Positions 1 to 8,185 of a DNA stretch of 64,000 nucleotides are shown in pieces. The stretch comes from Lacrimispora defluvii. GTDB taxonomy: Bacteria; Bacillota; Clostridia; Lachnospirales; Lachnospiraceae. The notes under the pieces were generated by a model, which had not been told where the DNA came from, did not search any database, and was given only the letters and a program-made list of their open reading frames with translations. Every line of letters begins with the position of its first letter. The stretch's first letter is position 1. Where the stretch lies: contig JAAOXG010000059.1 in NCBI GenBank assembly GCA_013036995.1, positions 1 to 64,000 on the forward strand, given 5' to 3'. The position numbers and the translations under genes were made by a program.

Positions 1-139
1 AAAAAATGGAGCCAATAACATTGCAAGAGACGGTCACACGTTCGTACCTGGGACTAAATTTATGGAACGGGCGTTGCAGGCTTCGCAAGGCGATATAAAC
101 AATGCAATTTATGAAATTATGAAAAAGGTGGTGCAGTGA
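1..139 (+). CDS. HK97 gp10-like phage tail/head-tail component, C-terminal end only
   Basis: This is the last 45 codons of a gene that enters from the left edge. The reading frame starting at base 2 is open to a TGA at 137-139. The visible tail contains a GTKFMERAL stretch and a short amphipathic helix ending in KKVVQ, which resembles the C-terminus of HK97 gp10-type proteins. Those sit in the head-tail joining region just before the tail terminator and major tail genes, and that is the order here. Its stop overlaps the next start, as is typical of phage structural operons. The family call rests on a short stretch plus gene order. Confidence 0.6.
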   Translation, partial: KNGANNIARDGHTFVPGTKFMERALQASQGDINNAIYEIMKKVVQ

Positions 140-471
140 TGGACGTTGAAGCCTTAATAAAATCCACCTTGGATATTCCAGTAATTGATTTGTCAGAACC
201 GCTTCTTTATCCATGCGCAACTTGGTATAAATCCACGGAAGAAACAGAACTTTCGGGCGGCGGTAAAGAAACAGAAGCGTCAGACACTTATGAAATAGAT
301 ATCTGGTGCCAGGAACGTGATGTTTTGGTATCCTACGCCACGTTGTTAAAACAAGCTATTTCATTAAATGAATATTGCACCATACCAGACTTGACAATAA
401 CTTTTGACACGAATGGAAAGGTGTGGCGAGCAAATTTCAACTTTAAACATGTAAAGGAGGATATAACTTAA
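139..471 (+). CDS. probable phage tail terminator/tail completion protein
   Basis: A 110-residue protein with no signal peptide or membrane segment. ATG at 139 overlaps the stop of the preceding gene; a GTG at 136 is also in frame. It is small, acidic to neutral and beta-rich, and lies between an HK97 gp10-like end and a major tail protein remnant. That is the usual place of the gp11/tail-terminator gene whose product caps the tail tube in siphoviruses. I see no diagnostic motif, so the role comes from size and gene order. An SD-like AAGGAGG near its end (about 454-460) serves the next gene. Confidence 0.55.
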   Translation: MDVEALIKSTLDIPVIDLSEPLLYPCATWYKSTEETELSGGGKETEASDTYEIDIWCQERDVLVSYATLLKQAISLNEYCTIPDLTITFDTNGKVWRANFNFKHVKEDIT

Positions 472-768
472 ATGGCATCAGTTAAATCGAACAGAATTAA
501 CATAAAAAAGCCAGTATATTGTTTGCTTACTGCGGACACTACTTCCGGCACTACATACGGAGAAGTAAAACCATTTGGTGAACCAATGCAAGTGCAAATC
601 ACGCCGCAAATGTCAACCGGTGTTTTGTACGGCGGCGGAAGAAAACAGGAAGACATTGGAAAAATCAAAGGATATGCCGTTGCCTTTGACGTGAATAAAC
701 TGTTTTCTGAGGTAAAGGCAGAAATCATGGGGCATATGGATTTATCAAGGAGCAACGCTTATTCATGA
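472..768 (+). pseudogene. major tail (tube) protein, C-terminally truncated by deletion
   Basis: The first 85 or so codons read like a siphovirus major tail protein of the phi13/TP901 style: an N-terminal segment about the protein's target antigen-like fold, a GGGRKQ-containing loop, then a VDVN-type strand leading to EVKAEIMGH. Family members usually run to about 190-200 residues. Here the sense frame stops after 98 codons with an unrelated tail (MDLSRSNAYS). From about base 735 the neighbouring frame, not this one, carries meaningful protein. The gene has therefore been cut and fused out of frame to the next tail gene. A tail tube cannot be built from it, which argues that the prophage is dead. 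Confidence 0.65.
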
Positions 769-1555
769 CAGCGGTGATATGCCTGGAGGATTAAAAAGTT
801 CTTATATTCCAAACATGGTATTTCCCAATGGCACATACACTGTCAAGATGCGCATAGGCAGCGTATATGGCGTGTGGTCAGACGAAAGCGCAAAGGTGTT
901 TGCTATATCAGCATCGGTGCCAAACACGCCAGATATGGCCTTATCTGTCACACATGGCGGCATATTGATAAGCACAACCTCCACGGCGGCAGATAAGATT
1001 GTTTATCGTTCAGAAGATGGTGTCACGTTTATTCCTATTGGACGTTTTACCGGATCTGAATATACTGATTATGCTGTAAAGTCTGATGTTATGTATGAGT
1101 ACTTTATCAGGGCGCACAACGGCAGCTACGCAGACAGCGGAAAGCAATCAATTAAGGTGAAGTACAAAGGCGCGTTACTATCTGAAATAAACAATCCAGG
1201 TGACTACATTGAGATTTACAAATCAGACAGTGATTGGTTCAACAGTATAAAATCAAAATTTTCAAACGAGGCGGAACTTGTAAAATACGAAGGACGTACT
1301 TATCCGGTAAAAGAAGCTGGAATACATAAGGAAACCGGAATAGGCACATCGTTCTATCTCAGTAATGCCAATGCCGAAAAGATAAAGACGCTATACGGAC
1401 TTAACGGGATTTACTTATTTAGAAATTCAGAAACGTGTTTCTGCTGCGATATCAGTGAGTTTGAGCACGAAAACACTTTATTTAATACCGGAAAGAACGT
1501 GGAAATATCATTAAGCCAGATTGATTATAGCTTGGAGGTGAGATTTGATGTATAG
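740..1555 (+). pseudogene. Fn3-domain tail/baseplate protein, 5'-truncated
   Basis: An ATG-initiated frame exists from 779 (258 codons), but the same frame is open upstream and already reads as protein from about 740 (YQGATLIHDSGD). It continues smoothly into a fibronectin-type-III-like stretch with an NGTYTVKMRI strand and a VWSD motif. A C-terminal domain of about 120 residues follows and ends at the TAG at 1553-1555. The 5' part of the gene is missing at the junction with the major tail gene. No good SD precedes 779, so expression is doubtful. In related phages this protein lies between the tape measure and the hub, so those upstream genes must have been lost. Confidence 0.6.
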
Positions 1556-2651
1556 CCTTGCACAAGGCAGTTATACCCATGAAGAAGTGCTGAATATGCT
1601 TGAATCTGACCGCACCATTAATTTCCGGTATGAATTGCTCGACAAAAACGAAGTTAAGCTAAAAGACCTTGAAAATGTGAGCGGAAACATCCGGTTTGAC
1701 AGTTCTCAGGAAATAATGGGGACTGCTTCGCTTACAATCAGGGAAATAGGGGACGTAGACCTTAAAACAGTAGACTTAAGGGTGCGTCCTTTCTTCCGGT
1801 TAAAATCGCCTACTGGCTGGCTTGAATATCCACTTGGTACTTATATCATGAGCAGCCCAGAAAGGTCCAGACAAGACAGCGGAGTGTTGCAGCAAGTAGA
1901 TTGCTATGACTACGGAACGATTTTAAAAGAGGATAAGATCACAACCAGATTATTCATTGCAGCTGGAACAAATTACGTTACTCAGGTACGAAGCATTATA
2001 ACGGCGGCAGGAATTAAAAAGACAAACATTGAAACATCTATTCTCACAGTAAGCACGGCCTTAGAATTTGAGATCGGCACAAGCAAACTGGATATCATCA
2101 ATTCACTGCTGACTGCTATCAACTATGAGCCTTTACATTTTGACAACCGTGGATATGCCGTCAGTCGCAGATATGTTGAGCCACTTAACCGCCAGACTGA
2201 GCAGGCTTACCAAACAAACGACAGGAGTATTATAAAAGGCGGCGCAAAGCAAAGCGTTGACATTTACAATGTGCCTAACATATTTGTGCGATATACTGAC
2301 GATCCTGACGGCGTGGAGTTAAGGAGCCAGTATACAAATGACAGCGTAGCAAGCGTAATATCAACAGTTAATCGTGGGCGTAATGTGGTAGACATAGAAA
2401 GCGTAAACGACATAGCCGATCAATCCACGCTTAATGATCTGGTCAGGCGTATTGCCATTGAAAAAAGCCAGACTTACGATGCTGTTATACTGCCTACGGC
2501 TTTAATGCCGCATCATTCTTACCGAGACTGTGTTTACGTTGGAGAGGACGGACTTGGAGTGGGAAACAAATATATTGAGTATGCGTGGGAAATGGATTTA
2601 AGCGTTGGCGGAACCATGACACACACTTTAAAGAGGGTGGTGAAACTATGA
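1548..2651 (+). CDS. phage tail hub / baseplate protein (siphovirus tail-associated)
   Basis: A 367-residue protein. An ideal SD (GGAGGTGAG, 1534-1542) supports ATG 1548 over the TTG at 1545. It starts with a repeated SLAQGSY/HEEV segment and a beta-rich domain that describes geometry changes (YPLGTYIMSSPERS), followed by a central part typical of Gram-positive siphovirus hub proteins (Gp37/tail-spike hub family). It overlaps the previous gene by 8 bases and the next by 4, so it belongs to a tightly coupled tail operon. It appears full length. I infer it forms the platform to which the baseplate upper protein attaches; no endopeptidase motif is evident. Confidence 0.6.
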   Translation: MYSLAQGSYTHEEVLNMLESDRTINFRYELLDKNEVKLKDLENVSGNIRFDSSQEIMGTASLTIREIGDVDLKTVDLRVRPFFRLKSPTGWLEYPLGTYIMSSPERSRQDSGVLQQVDCYDYGTILKEDKITTRLFIAAGTNYVTQVRSIITAAGIKKTNIETSILTVSTALEFEIGTSKLDIINSLLTAINYEPLHFDNRGYAVSRRYVEPLNRQTEQAYQTNDRSIIKGGAKQSVDIYNVPNIFVRYTDDPDGVELRSQYTNDSVASVISTVNRGRNVVDIESVNDIADQSTLNDLVRRIAIEKSQTYDAVILPTALMPHHSYRDCVYVGEDGLGVGNKYIEYAWEMDLSVGGTMTHTLKRVVKL

Positions 2652-2893
2652 ATTATAGCAATCCGGGTGAACAGCTTGACGAAATGAGATTACTGTTTGA
2701 AGATGATAAAGCATATCGCATGGCAGTAGTTGACAATGTTACGGGTGGCAGACCATATCTCAGATTTTATGGAGAAACCGCGGCAAGCCAAAAGCCTTAT
2801 AAATATCTCCAATCATACACGCCTACTGCCAATGATAAGGTGCTTGTGGCTCGCGTGGCTAAAACCTATGTAATACTCGGAAAGGTGGTATAA
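2648..2893 (+). CDS. small phage baseplate-region protein, unknown function
   Basis: ATG 2648 overlaps the stop of the hub gene (ATGA), with a purine-rich AGAGGGTGGTG just upstream. The product is 81 residues with no membrane segment. Its second half (YTPTANDKVLVARVAKTYVILG) looks like a small OB/beta-barrel strand set. Proteins of this kind are found between hub and BppU genes in clostridial siphophages, and a similar 'phosphate-binding-like gp5/OB' fold has been proposed for some. I do not recognise a named family. The longer frame from 2585 is not supported by any SD. Confidence 0.55.
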   Translation: MNYSNPGEQLDEMRLLFEDDKAYRMAVVDNVTGGRPYLRFYGETAASQKPYKYLQSYTPTANDKVLVARVAKTYVILGKVV

Positions 2894-2894
2894 G

Positions 2895-3866
2895 ATGAAC
2901 TACGACATTGAACTGAACGCAAATGACAGTTCGGTACTTGAAACACAATACGTATTTACACAAGGTGATTATGGGCAGATTCAATTTAGCATTCGTGTAA
3001 AAGTAAACGGCTCGTATGTTACAAATGCACAGAGGGCATACATTGTGTTTACTCTCCCAAATGGTTATGTTGTAACCGGTGCAGATATGTCTAAAAGCGT
3101 TGCGACATATACTTATCCGTTCCAGGGAAATGAATTACAAGTGCCTGGTACAATACTTGCTGATGTTAAACTTGTTTATACTGACGGGCAGATATCGTCA
3201 AATAAATTTTCTTTTATCTGTCGATATGATCCGTTGCATGATAAGTCATTTAATGCAGGTCCTTACATCTCACAGCTGCAGCAAATTGTTGATGAAGGGC
3301 AGACAAAAATAGATTACCTACAATCTCTTATTGAAATATTACAAGGCGAAGTAGGTGCAACAGGATTAACAAAGAATGACTTGCAAAGCACAAGAAATCC
3401 GGTTGCAACTGGATTAAAAGCAATAGACGCGTATCTTGCACAATATATGTTAGTAAAAAACGATCTTATAAATAATTTTTTGACCACAGTTGCAGGAGTT
3501 GCTCCACTTGATGCGGCAGCAGGAAAAATACTTAACGACAAAATCGGAGATACAAGTAATCTGCCGTCAGGAATAAATGATTTAGTAAGTGCTGTTGCTC
3601 AAACAAATAGCAATTTAAATGGGTTGAACGATGAGTTAAATAATAAATTACCTGCCGGTAGTTTGCATCTAAAAGTGACTGGAAACCTCGGTCATACGCA
3701 AATAATAAAAAATTCCAGCAGCAGCGCAGATTACGGGACGATAATTGCTAATTATATGCAAGACGGTAGTATTACAGAGATAATATTAAGTGACACTGGG
3801 TTAAATGCTGCAAAAGTTGATTCTGGTGGAAATATCATTAGTAACAAGCCAATTGTCACTTTTTAA
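2895..3866 (+). CDS. BppU-like baseplate upper protein / tail fibre
   Basis: A 323-residue protein with an SD (AAAGGTGG, 2881-2888) before ATG 2895. The first 120 residues match the style of the BppU N-terminal domain (DUF2479): an alternation of beta strands with DYGQIQFSIRV, a VFTLPNGYVVTG motif and a closing FICRYDP. This domain docks on the tail hub in lactococcal-type baseplates. Residues about 120-150 (QLQQIVDEGQTKIDYLQ) are coiled-coil-like. The rest is low complexity, rich in N, S and G, as in fibre shafts. It ends with a short receptor-side domain. The stop at 3866 is followed by a small hairpin with a T-rich tail. Confidence 0.7.
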   Translation: MNYDIELNANDSSVLETQYVFTQGDYGQIQFSIRVKVNGSYVTNAQRAYIVFTLPNGYVVTGADMSKSVATYTYPFQGNELQVPGTILADVKLVYTDGQISSNKFSFICRYDPLHDKSFNAGPYISQLQQIVDEGQTKIDYLQSLIEILQGEVGATGLTKNDLQSTRNPVATGLKAIDAYLAQYMLVKNDLINNFLTTVAGVAPLDAAAGKILNDKIGDTSNLPSGINDLVSAVAQTNSNLNGLNDELNNKLPAGSLHLKVTGNLGHTQIIKNSSSSADYGTIIANYMQDGSITEIILSDTGLNAAKVDSGGNIISNKPIVTF

Positions 3867-3903
3867 AATTGCTATTTACCTAACTAAACTTGTAAACCAT
3901 GGT

Positions 3904-3936
3904 CCCGATAGGGGCTTATTTTTATGCCGAAAGGCA
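3904..3936 (+). promoter_or_regulatory. two small hairpins between tail fibre and next gene
   Basis: A CCC-GATA-GGG hairpin (3904-3913) is followed by TTATTTTTA (3916-3924), which resembles a short intrinsic terminator. Immediately after lies TGCC-GAAA-GGCA (3925-3936), a GNRA-type tetraloop hairpin that abuts the SD of the next gene. These could set the ratio of fibre to downstream products or protect the mRNA. The function is inferred. Confidence 0.4.
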
Positions 3937-3948
3937 GAAAGGAATATT

Positions 3949-4323
3949 ATGGATAAATTTATTTTAGCGGATACAACCGCAATTGAATTACTGGCCGGAG
4001 CTGGACTTTCAAGTATGACTACCGTATGTAAAGATTGGGCAGAGGCGGCTACCCTAATGCCGAAGCTGACACCGGAAAACCTTTCAAGCGTTCAAGTGCA
4101 GACAGGAGAGGGGCTTACCGTAGGAAATTACACTGATCTTGTTCTGCATCCCGGATCATGGGAAGTAAAAGAAGACGGTATACATATTACCATTTCTCTG
4201 CGTGAAAAGACTGACATTGAAAAACGTCTGGAGAATGTAGAAGCAGGTCAGCAGACACAGGACGGAGCTATCGCAGACATGGGAGAAGTTGTTGGAAAGC
4301 TTGCAGAAGGAGGGACAGTATAA
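3949..4323 (+). CDS. phage tail-region protein with C-terminal coiled coil, unknown
   Basis: A 124-residue protein. ATG 3949 follows the SD AGAAAGGAA (3936-3944). The longer frame from 3805 runs through the tail fibre gene and is not credible. Residues 1-85 are a compact domain with many small hydrophobics. Residues 85-124 (IEKRLENVEAGQQTQDGAIADM) form a likely coiled coil, common in small phage proteins encoded just before XkdX and the holin. Its last base overlaps the next start. Function unknown; the position suggests a baseplate or fibre accessory protein. Confidence 0.6.
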   Translation: MDKFILADTTAIELLAGAGLSSMTTVCKDWAEAATLMPKLTPENLSSVQVQTGEGLTVGNYTDLVLHPGSWEVKEDGIHITISLREKTDIEKRLENVEAGQQTQDGAIADMGEVVGKLAEGGTV

Positions 4324-4427
4324 TGGGCGAGTTTTACGGAAAAAGAATCAGGAACAGTATTATGACAATTGAACAGGTTCCTGCTTACTGGTTGGCAAAG
4401 ACTGAAAAATGGTTAAGTGAAAATTAA
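4323..4427 (+). CDS. XkdX-like small phage protein
   Basis: A 34-residue ORF that overlaps the previous stop by one base (TAATG). It has an aromatic- and basic-rich N-terminus followed by VPAYWLAKTEKWL. The pattern 'hydrophobic-P-x-x-W-hydrophobic' in a 35-50 residue protein between tail fibre and holin genes is that of the Bacillus PBSX XkdX family. An SD-like GAAGGAGGG at 4308-4316 is well placed. XkdX proteins are of unknown function, probably tail-associated. Confidence 0.6.
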   Translation: MGEFYGKRIRNSIMTIEQVPAYWLAKTEKWLSEN

Positions 4428-4448
4428 AGAAGAGTGAGGCACAATAGA

Positions 4449-4922
4449 ATGAAAAAAGAGATTGCTATAATGATTCAGACAGCACTTGCAGGAGTTGGAG
4501 CGTTTTTAAGTGCAAAACTGGGAATTTTATACCCGGTATTATGTATTCTTGCTGTTATGATGTTCATTGATTACATATCAGGCATGCTCGCAAGCCAAGT
4601 TGAATCACTGGATCACCCGGATGATAAAAACTATGGCTGGAACAGCAAAAAGGGAGCAAAAGGCATTATTAAAAAAATTGGATACATTAGCACAATTGCT
4701 GTTGCAATGGTAATTGATTACGTCATTGTATCAGTATCAGCCAAATTAAATATTAAAATGCCCGCAACGGCCTTGTTCGGGCTATTAGTAACAGTATGGT
4801 ATATTTTGAATGAATCGCTTTCCATTATCGAAAATGCCGGAAGAATGGGCGCGCCCGTGCCTGAATGGTTACGTAAGTACATAGCAGTTCTAAAAGATAA
4901 GATCGACAAGCAAGTGGAATAA
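4449..4922 (+). CDS. phage holin (phage_holin_4/toxin secretion holin family)
   Basis: A 157-residue membrane protein. The SD GAGTGAGG (4432-4439) favours ATG 4449; a GTG at 4434 is in frame. It has an N-terminal hydrophobic segment (about residues 5-40, with a LYPVLCILAVMMFIDYISG core), a soluble loop containing GWNSKKGAKGI, two further membrane segments (about 60-85 and 95-115) and a charged C-terminus. The FIDYISGM and WNSKKGxKG motifs are characteristic of the clostridial/Bacillus holin 4 family. Located directly before the endolysin, it would make the membrane lesions that release the lysin. Confidence 0.85.
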   Translation: MKKEIAIMIQTALAGVGAFLSAKLGILYPVLCILAVMMFIDYISGMLASQVESLDHPDDKNYGWNSKKGAKGIIKKIGYISTIAVAMVIDYVIVSVSAKLNIKMPATALFGLLVTVWYILNESLSIIENAGRMGAPVPEWLRKYIAVLKDKIDKQVE

Positions 4923-4925
4923 TCT

Positions 4926-4992
4926 GTTGCGACCGTCGCAACGGTTGTAATGTCACAACTTTATGGACCTGGGGTAATCCTGGGTCCTTTTT
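4926..4992 (+). terminator. three stacked hairpins ending in a terminator, between holin and lysin
   Basis: A perfect 8-bp inverted repeat with a single-base loop (GTTGCGAC / GTCGCAAC, 4926-4942) is followed by GTTGT/ACAAC (4944-4959). A wobble-containing GGACC...GGTCC hairpin (4965-4987) comes next with a T6 run. The last unit has the shape of an intrinsic terminator. The lysin SD (GGAGG at about 4998-5002) comes right after, so read-through or a separate promoter must serve the lysin. Confidence 0.6.
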
Positions 4993-5009
4993 AGATTGGA
5001 GGAATAACT

Positions 5010-5849
5010 ATGACAGCAGAGTCAAAAAGGCAGGCAGTATGCGGCAAATACGATATCATAATCGGGCGAAATATTTATAACCAGAACTTGCGCGATTATT
5101 GCTATACGCCATACAAAGACGGCAAGTATTACAGTGATTGCAGCAGTTCCATAAGCTACGCATACAAAGAAGCAGGCTACGGATTCGGAATACTTAACAC
5201 AGCCGGAATGTACACTTCATACAAACTCACAACCGTTGACGCAGATATCGCAGACGGCATACCGGATACTTCCAGGCTCCGCCCAGGTGATATGCTTTTA
5301 TTCGCAGGCACAGACGCAAGCAGACCTGAAAAGATAGGCCATGTGGAAATGTACTGCGGTAACGGTATTATCTGCGGACACGGAAGCGGAAACCCATCTT
5401 ATAAGGATCTTGTGGCATACTGCAAGAGTAGATACAATTCATGGGCCATTGGTGGCTGGCGTAAGGGCCTTGTATGCGTGCGCAGATACATTCAAGACGA
5501 TGTGGCACAGCAACCAGAACCGGTTAAAAAGTCAGGCTGGGAAAAGGATTCAGACGGCTGGCGTTTCTACCTTGGCAACACAGGCGAACCGGTCCGCAAC
5601 AGCTGGTATCTGGACACAGATGGAAAATGGTACTGGTTTAATGCTGCCGGAATCATGGTAACAAACGTCTGGTATCAGTATAACGGCGATTGGTACTACA
5701 TGGGCGAAGATGGGGCCATGGTCAAGGGATTAAAGTACATTGACGGTAAGTTCTATTATCTCGACCAGAACGGAAGAATGGCAACGAAAGAAATCACGTT
5801 TAAACCTGACAACAATGGAGCATTACAGTATCCCGGTATAGTAGCATAA
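5010..5849 (+). CDS. endolysin: NlpC/P60-type peptidase with C-terminal cell-wall-binding repeats
   Basis: A 279-residue lysin that cleaves peptidoglycan at phage release. Residues about 10-165 are an NlpC/P60-like cysteine peptidase: C44 in YSDCSSS as nucleophile and H111 in KIGHVEMYCG as base. RPGDMLLFAG precedes the His, as is usual. Residues about 172-265 hold four or so choline-binding-type repeats with the W-x(7-9)-WYY/WYW pattern (SGWEKDSDGWRFY, GKWYWFNAAG, GDWYYMGEDG, GKFYYLDQNG). There is no signal peptide, consistent with holin-dependent export. The SD AGATTGGAGGA precedes ATG 5010. A terminator follows the gene, so it is probably the last late gene. Confidence 0.9.
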   Translation: MTAESKRQAVCGKYDIIIGRNIYNQNLRDYCYTPYKDGKYYSDCSSSISYAYKEAGYGFGILNTAGMYTSYKLTTVDADIADGIPDTSRLRPGDMLLFAGTDASRPEKIGHVEMYCGNGIICGHGSGNPSYKDLVAYCKSRYNSWAIGGWRKGLVCVRRYIQDDVAQQPEPVKKSGWEKDSDGWRFYLGNTGEPVRNSWYLDTDGKWYWFNAAGIMVTNVWYQYNGDWYYMGEDGAMVKGLKYIDGKFYYLDQNGRMATKEITFKPDNNGALQYPGIVA

Positions 5850-5855
5850 TCACAG

Positions 5856-5885
5856 GGCGGTTTCCACATTGGAGCCGCCTTTTTG
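5856..5885 (+). terminator. intrinsic terminator after endolysin
   Basis: GGCGGTTTCC pairs with GGAGCCGCC around a short loop, followed by TTTTTGTTTT. It closes the late (lysis) transcript. Confidence 0.8.
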
Positions 5886-6023
5886 TTTTATCGGTTAGTC
5901 TTTGATTCCCATCTATTCCCAGACCATATTTTCTTTTTAAATGATATTATAACGATTATATTTTCTTTTGGATAAGTACCTTATAGTATATACTGACTTA
6001 TAAAACGAGGTGGTATAAGTGCA

Positions 6024-7031
6024 TTATATATAGGGGCTATTAGTTTTAATAATTTCTATTTCTTTTGATTCAATGTTATCAATATATTTATTCTGTGTTA
6101 ATAATAATTTTAAATCCAGTATGTTAATTCTACATTTAGGTCCTAAAATAATTTGTTTTATCATTTTTTCTCTGCAACTTTCAAAACCTATTTCAAAATA
6201 AAGACGTATATTGTCATTTGTACTTCTATATTTTAATTGACTTCTTGTAAATCTCCCCATATATTTATCATTATTTGAAAAAATACCATCCAAAAATCCG
6301 GCATATCCGTAAGCATCGATACCATCTTCAACACTATAATTAGTAGATTTAGTGTTTTTATATATTCGCCATTCTTTTTCTTCACTGAAACTGCTATGTT
6401 TAAAAACAAATCCTTCTTGCCAGATTGAAATTAATATCATTCCAATTTGACTAATTAATTCAATTTGGTCAAAATCTCCGGTTTTGTGATTAATGCTACT
6501 GTCTATTGCCCACATAAATCTATCATCTAAAGCAGCATGTAAAAAGCTGTGTATTATCTTTTGACTGTATATCACTTTTGTAAAACCATAAGTTTCATCA
6601 CAATCTATTTGAGATAATAAACTTGAATTAAATCCTATGGCCACCCCTTTTCCATCGTTTCCGTAGGCTCTCCACTGACTTAATAAATCTTTTGACTCAG
6701 AAAAACAACATAAAAAGTTTTTAGAAAATTTAGATATTGGAGCTTTTTTTGAAATTAAATTATTGATAATTTCTATAGACATTTTTTTAATTATATTTTT
6801 CAATTCATTACTATATCTATTTCCATAATTTTTTAATGTTTCATCTATTACATTTGAGAAATTATCAAATATATAATTTAATTCAGTAGTATCATTAGTC
6901 GTATCTGCATCTGATAACCAAATACACTTATTTTGAATTATACTTAAAAAAGCATCTATAGAACAGTAATGATATAAAATTCTAGGCAATTTAGGATTAT
7001 ATTTTAAGTATTCGCTTGTCAATACTGGCAT
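6024..7031 (-). CDS. DUF2971-like protein (prophage cargo)
   Basis: A 335-residue soluble protein read leftward. The SD GGAGGT lies inside the MMEVF codons, so translation most likely begins at the ATG at 7031 rather than 7046. The N-terminus (LPRILYHYCSIDAFLSII, then IWLSDADTTNDTTEL) and the later CCFSESKDLLSQWRAYG and EEKEWRIY blocks match the DUF2971 layout: a 'YHY...L..I' start, an 'ND..E' motif, 'FS...d...lW..Y' and 'E.EWR'. The molecular function of the family is unknown; members occur often in mobile and defence-rich contexts. It is markedly AT-rich compared with the tail genes, runs opposite to them, and is likely co-transcribed with the zinc-finger gene upstream. I infer accessory (moron) cargo. 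Confidence 0.7.
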   Translation of the reverse strand: MPVLTSEYLKYNPKLPRILYHYCSIDAFLSIIQNKCIWLSDADTTNDTTELNYIFDNFSNVIDETLKNYGNRYSNELKNIIKKMSIEIINNLISKKAPISKFSKNFLCCFSESKDLLSQWRAYGNDGKGVAIGFNSSLLSQIDCDETYGFTKVIYSQKIIHSFLHAALDDRFMWAIDSSINHKTGDFDQIELISQIGMILISIWQEGFVFKHSSFSEEKEWRIYKNTKSTNYSVEDGIDAYGYAGFLDGIFSNNDKYMGRFTRSQLKYRSTNDNIRLYFEIGFESCREKMIKQIILGPKCRINILDLKLLLTQNKYIDNIESKEIEIIKTNSPYI

Positions 7032-7080
7032 AAATACCTCCATCATCTGTAAATTAATTAATATTCTTTTATACTAATAT

Positions 7081-8136
7081 TTAAATAGTATCACATTTAT
7101 CTTGCTCTCGTTTTGCTTTTTCACGTTCTCGTTGCTTTCGTTTAGCCATAAGTTGAGCACAACGTGGAGAACAATATTTTTTTCGAGTATCTCCAGGATC
7201 AACCTCAAAATATTGGTTGCAAGTTGGATTTATGCATTTTCGAAATGTTTTATCAGAGGCAAAGCTTAAATAAATATCTAGACATAATGCAATATATAGA
7301 TCAGAGATATACCAATCTCCAGTAAGTTTACCATTACTCATTACTTTAATGCGAGGATTAATATAATATAATGAATTATTTAATTCTGTTTCAATAGTAT
7401 AAATACATACGGATTTTAGAATATCCAAAGCCTCGTGTGGAAATCTAGTAATATTATTAATAACATTAGTATGAAAAGAATCTAAATTTTGTTGCTCAAT
7501 AAAATTAACGTCAAAACAATTATTTATATAATTAATCAGAGAGAGACATTGATCATATTCTGGTAGATAAAGCCAAAATTTTTGGCTTTTATTCTTTAAT
7601 AATGTAATCATATAATCAATATACTGGTTTAATTTTGATTCTCCATAAATGTATAAATAGTTATCTTTTCTTTGATCATGAAACCATCGCCTAAAACAAA
7701 CGGCATAACGTTCATCAAGTGGTGTTTTTGTTAATAATAGGAATGCTACATTTACTACCATTCCTATATCATCTTGCTTTTGTAGCGATGTAATTAGATT
7801 AACCAAGCACTGTAATAATAAAATGTTAGACTTTATATGATTAATATCGATTACTTCTTCAGATACTTCATTAAGATTATCGGTTCTATTTTTATCAAGA
7901 AACAGTGGACCATATTTAGAAATATAATTTAAAATTGCCCGATCATCAGTAATGTTTACGCTTAAAATATCAATAAGAGCTATATGGTCGCTAAGATTAT
8001 AAGTAACTTTTTTTATAGAACCTGTACTTTTGATAACATTGAGCGAAGGACTATTATCCCTATTTTTCAGCTCTTTATTTTCTAAACAATATTCTCTAAC
8101 TTGATTTGTAAAAATAAATCCATCGTTTATTACCAT
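7081..8136 (-). CDS. protein with C-terminal C4 zinc finger (CGNR/ABATE-like), prophage cargo
   Basis: A 351-residue protein with a strong SD (AGGAGG, 5 bases before ATG 8136). The body is all-helical with no membrane segment. The C-terminus carries CINPTC, a spacer with YFEVDPGDTRKKYC, then CSPRC followed by a long Lys/Arg-rich tail (AKRKQREREKAKREQ). This Cx4C...Cx3C finger with the 'R.KYC...C' signature resembles the zinc finger of CGNR/ABATE-type proteins, which are suspected nucleic-acid binders. The whole protein was not recognised. It is AT-rich like its partner gene and is separated from it by about 50 bases. Together they form a divergent pair with the regulator at 8432. Confidence 0.6.
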   Translation of the reverse strand: MVINDGFIFTNQVREYCLENKELKNRDNSPSLNVIKSTGSIKKVTYNLSDHIALIDILSVNITDDRAILNYISKYGPLFLDKNRTDNLNEVSEEVIDINHIKSNILLLQCLVNLITSLQKQDDIGMVVNVAFLLLTKTPLDERYAVCFRRWFHDQRKDNYLYIYGESKLNQYIDYMITLLKNKSQKFWLYLPEYDQCLSLINYINNCFDVNFIEQQNLDSFHTNVINNITRFPHEALDILKSVCIYTIETELNNSLYYINPRIKVMSNGKLTGDWYISDLYIALCLDIYLSFASDKTFRKCINPTCNQYFEVDPGDTRKKYCSPRCAQLMAKRKQREREKAKREQDKCDTI

Positions 8137-8156
8137 ATAATCCTCCTATTAAAAAG

Positions 8157-8185
8157 TCATATGAAAAGGCATATAGACATATGAC
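8157..8185. promoter_or_regulatory. inverted repeat GTCATATG...CATATGAC upstream of cargo operon
   Basis: GTCATATG (8157-8164) and CATATGAC (8178-8185) are exact reverse complements 13 bases apart, and each contains the palindrome CATATG. A related TCATATATAATGA lies at about 8192-8204. They sit 20-50 bases upstream of the leftward zinc-finger gene, where an operator would be expected. The binding protein is unknown; the 8432 regulator is a candidate. Confidence 0.4.

Noticed and set aside
5997-6030. SD-like GAGGTGG followed by GTG on the plus strand just after the lysin
   Set aside because: The GTG frame stops after four codons. It could be the relic of a removed gene, but there is too little to call.
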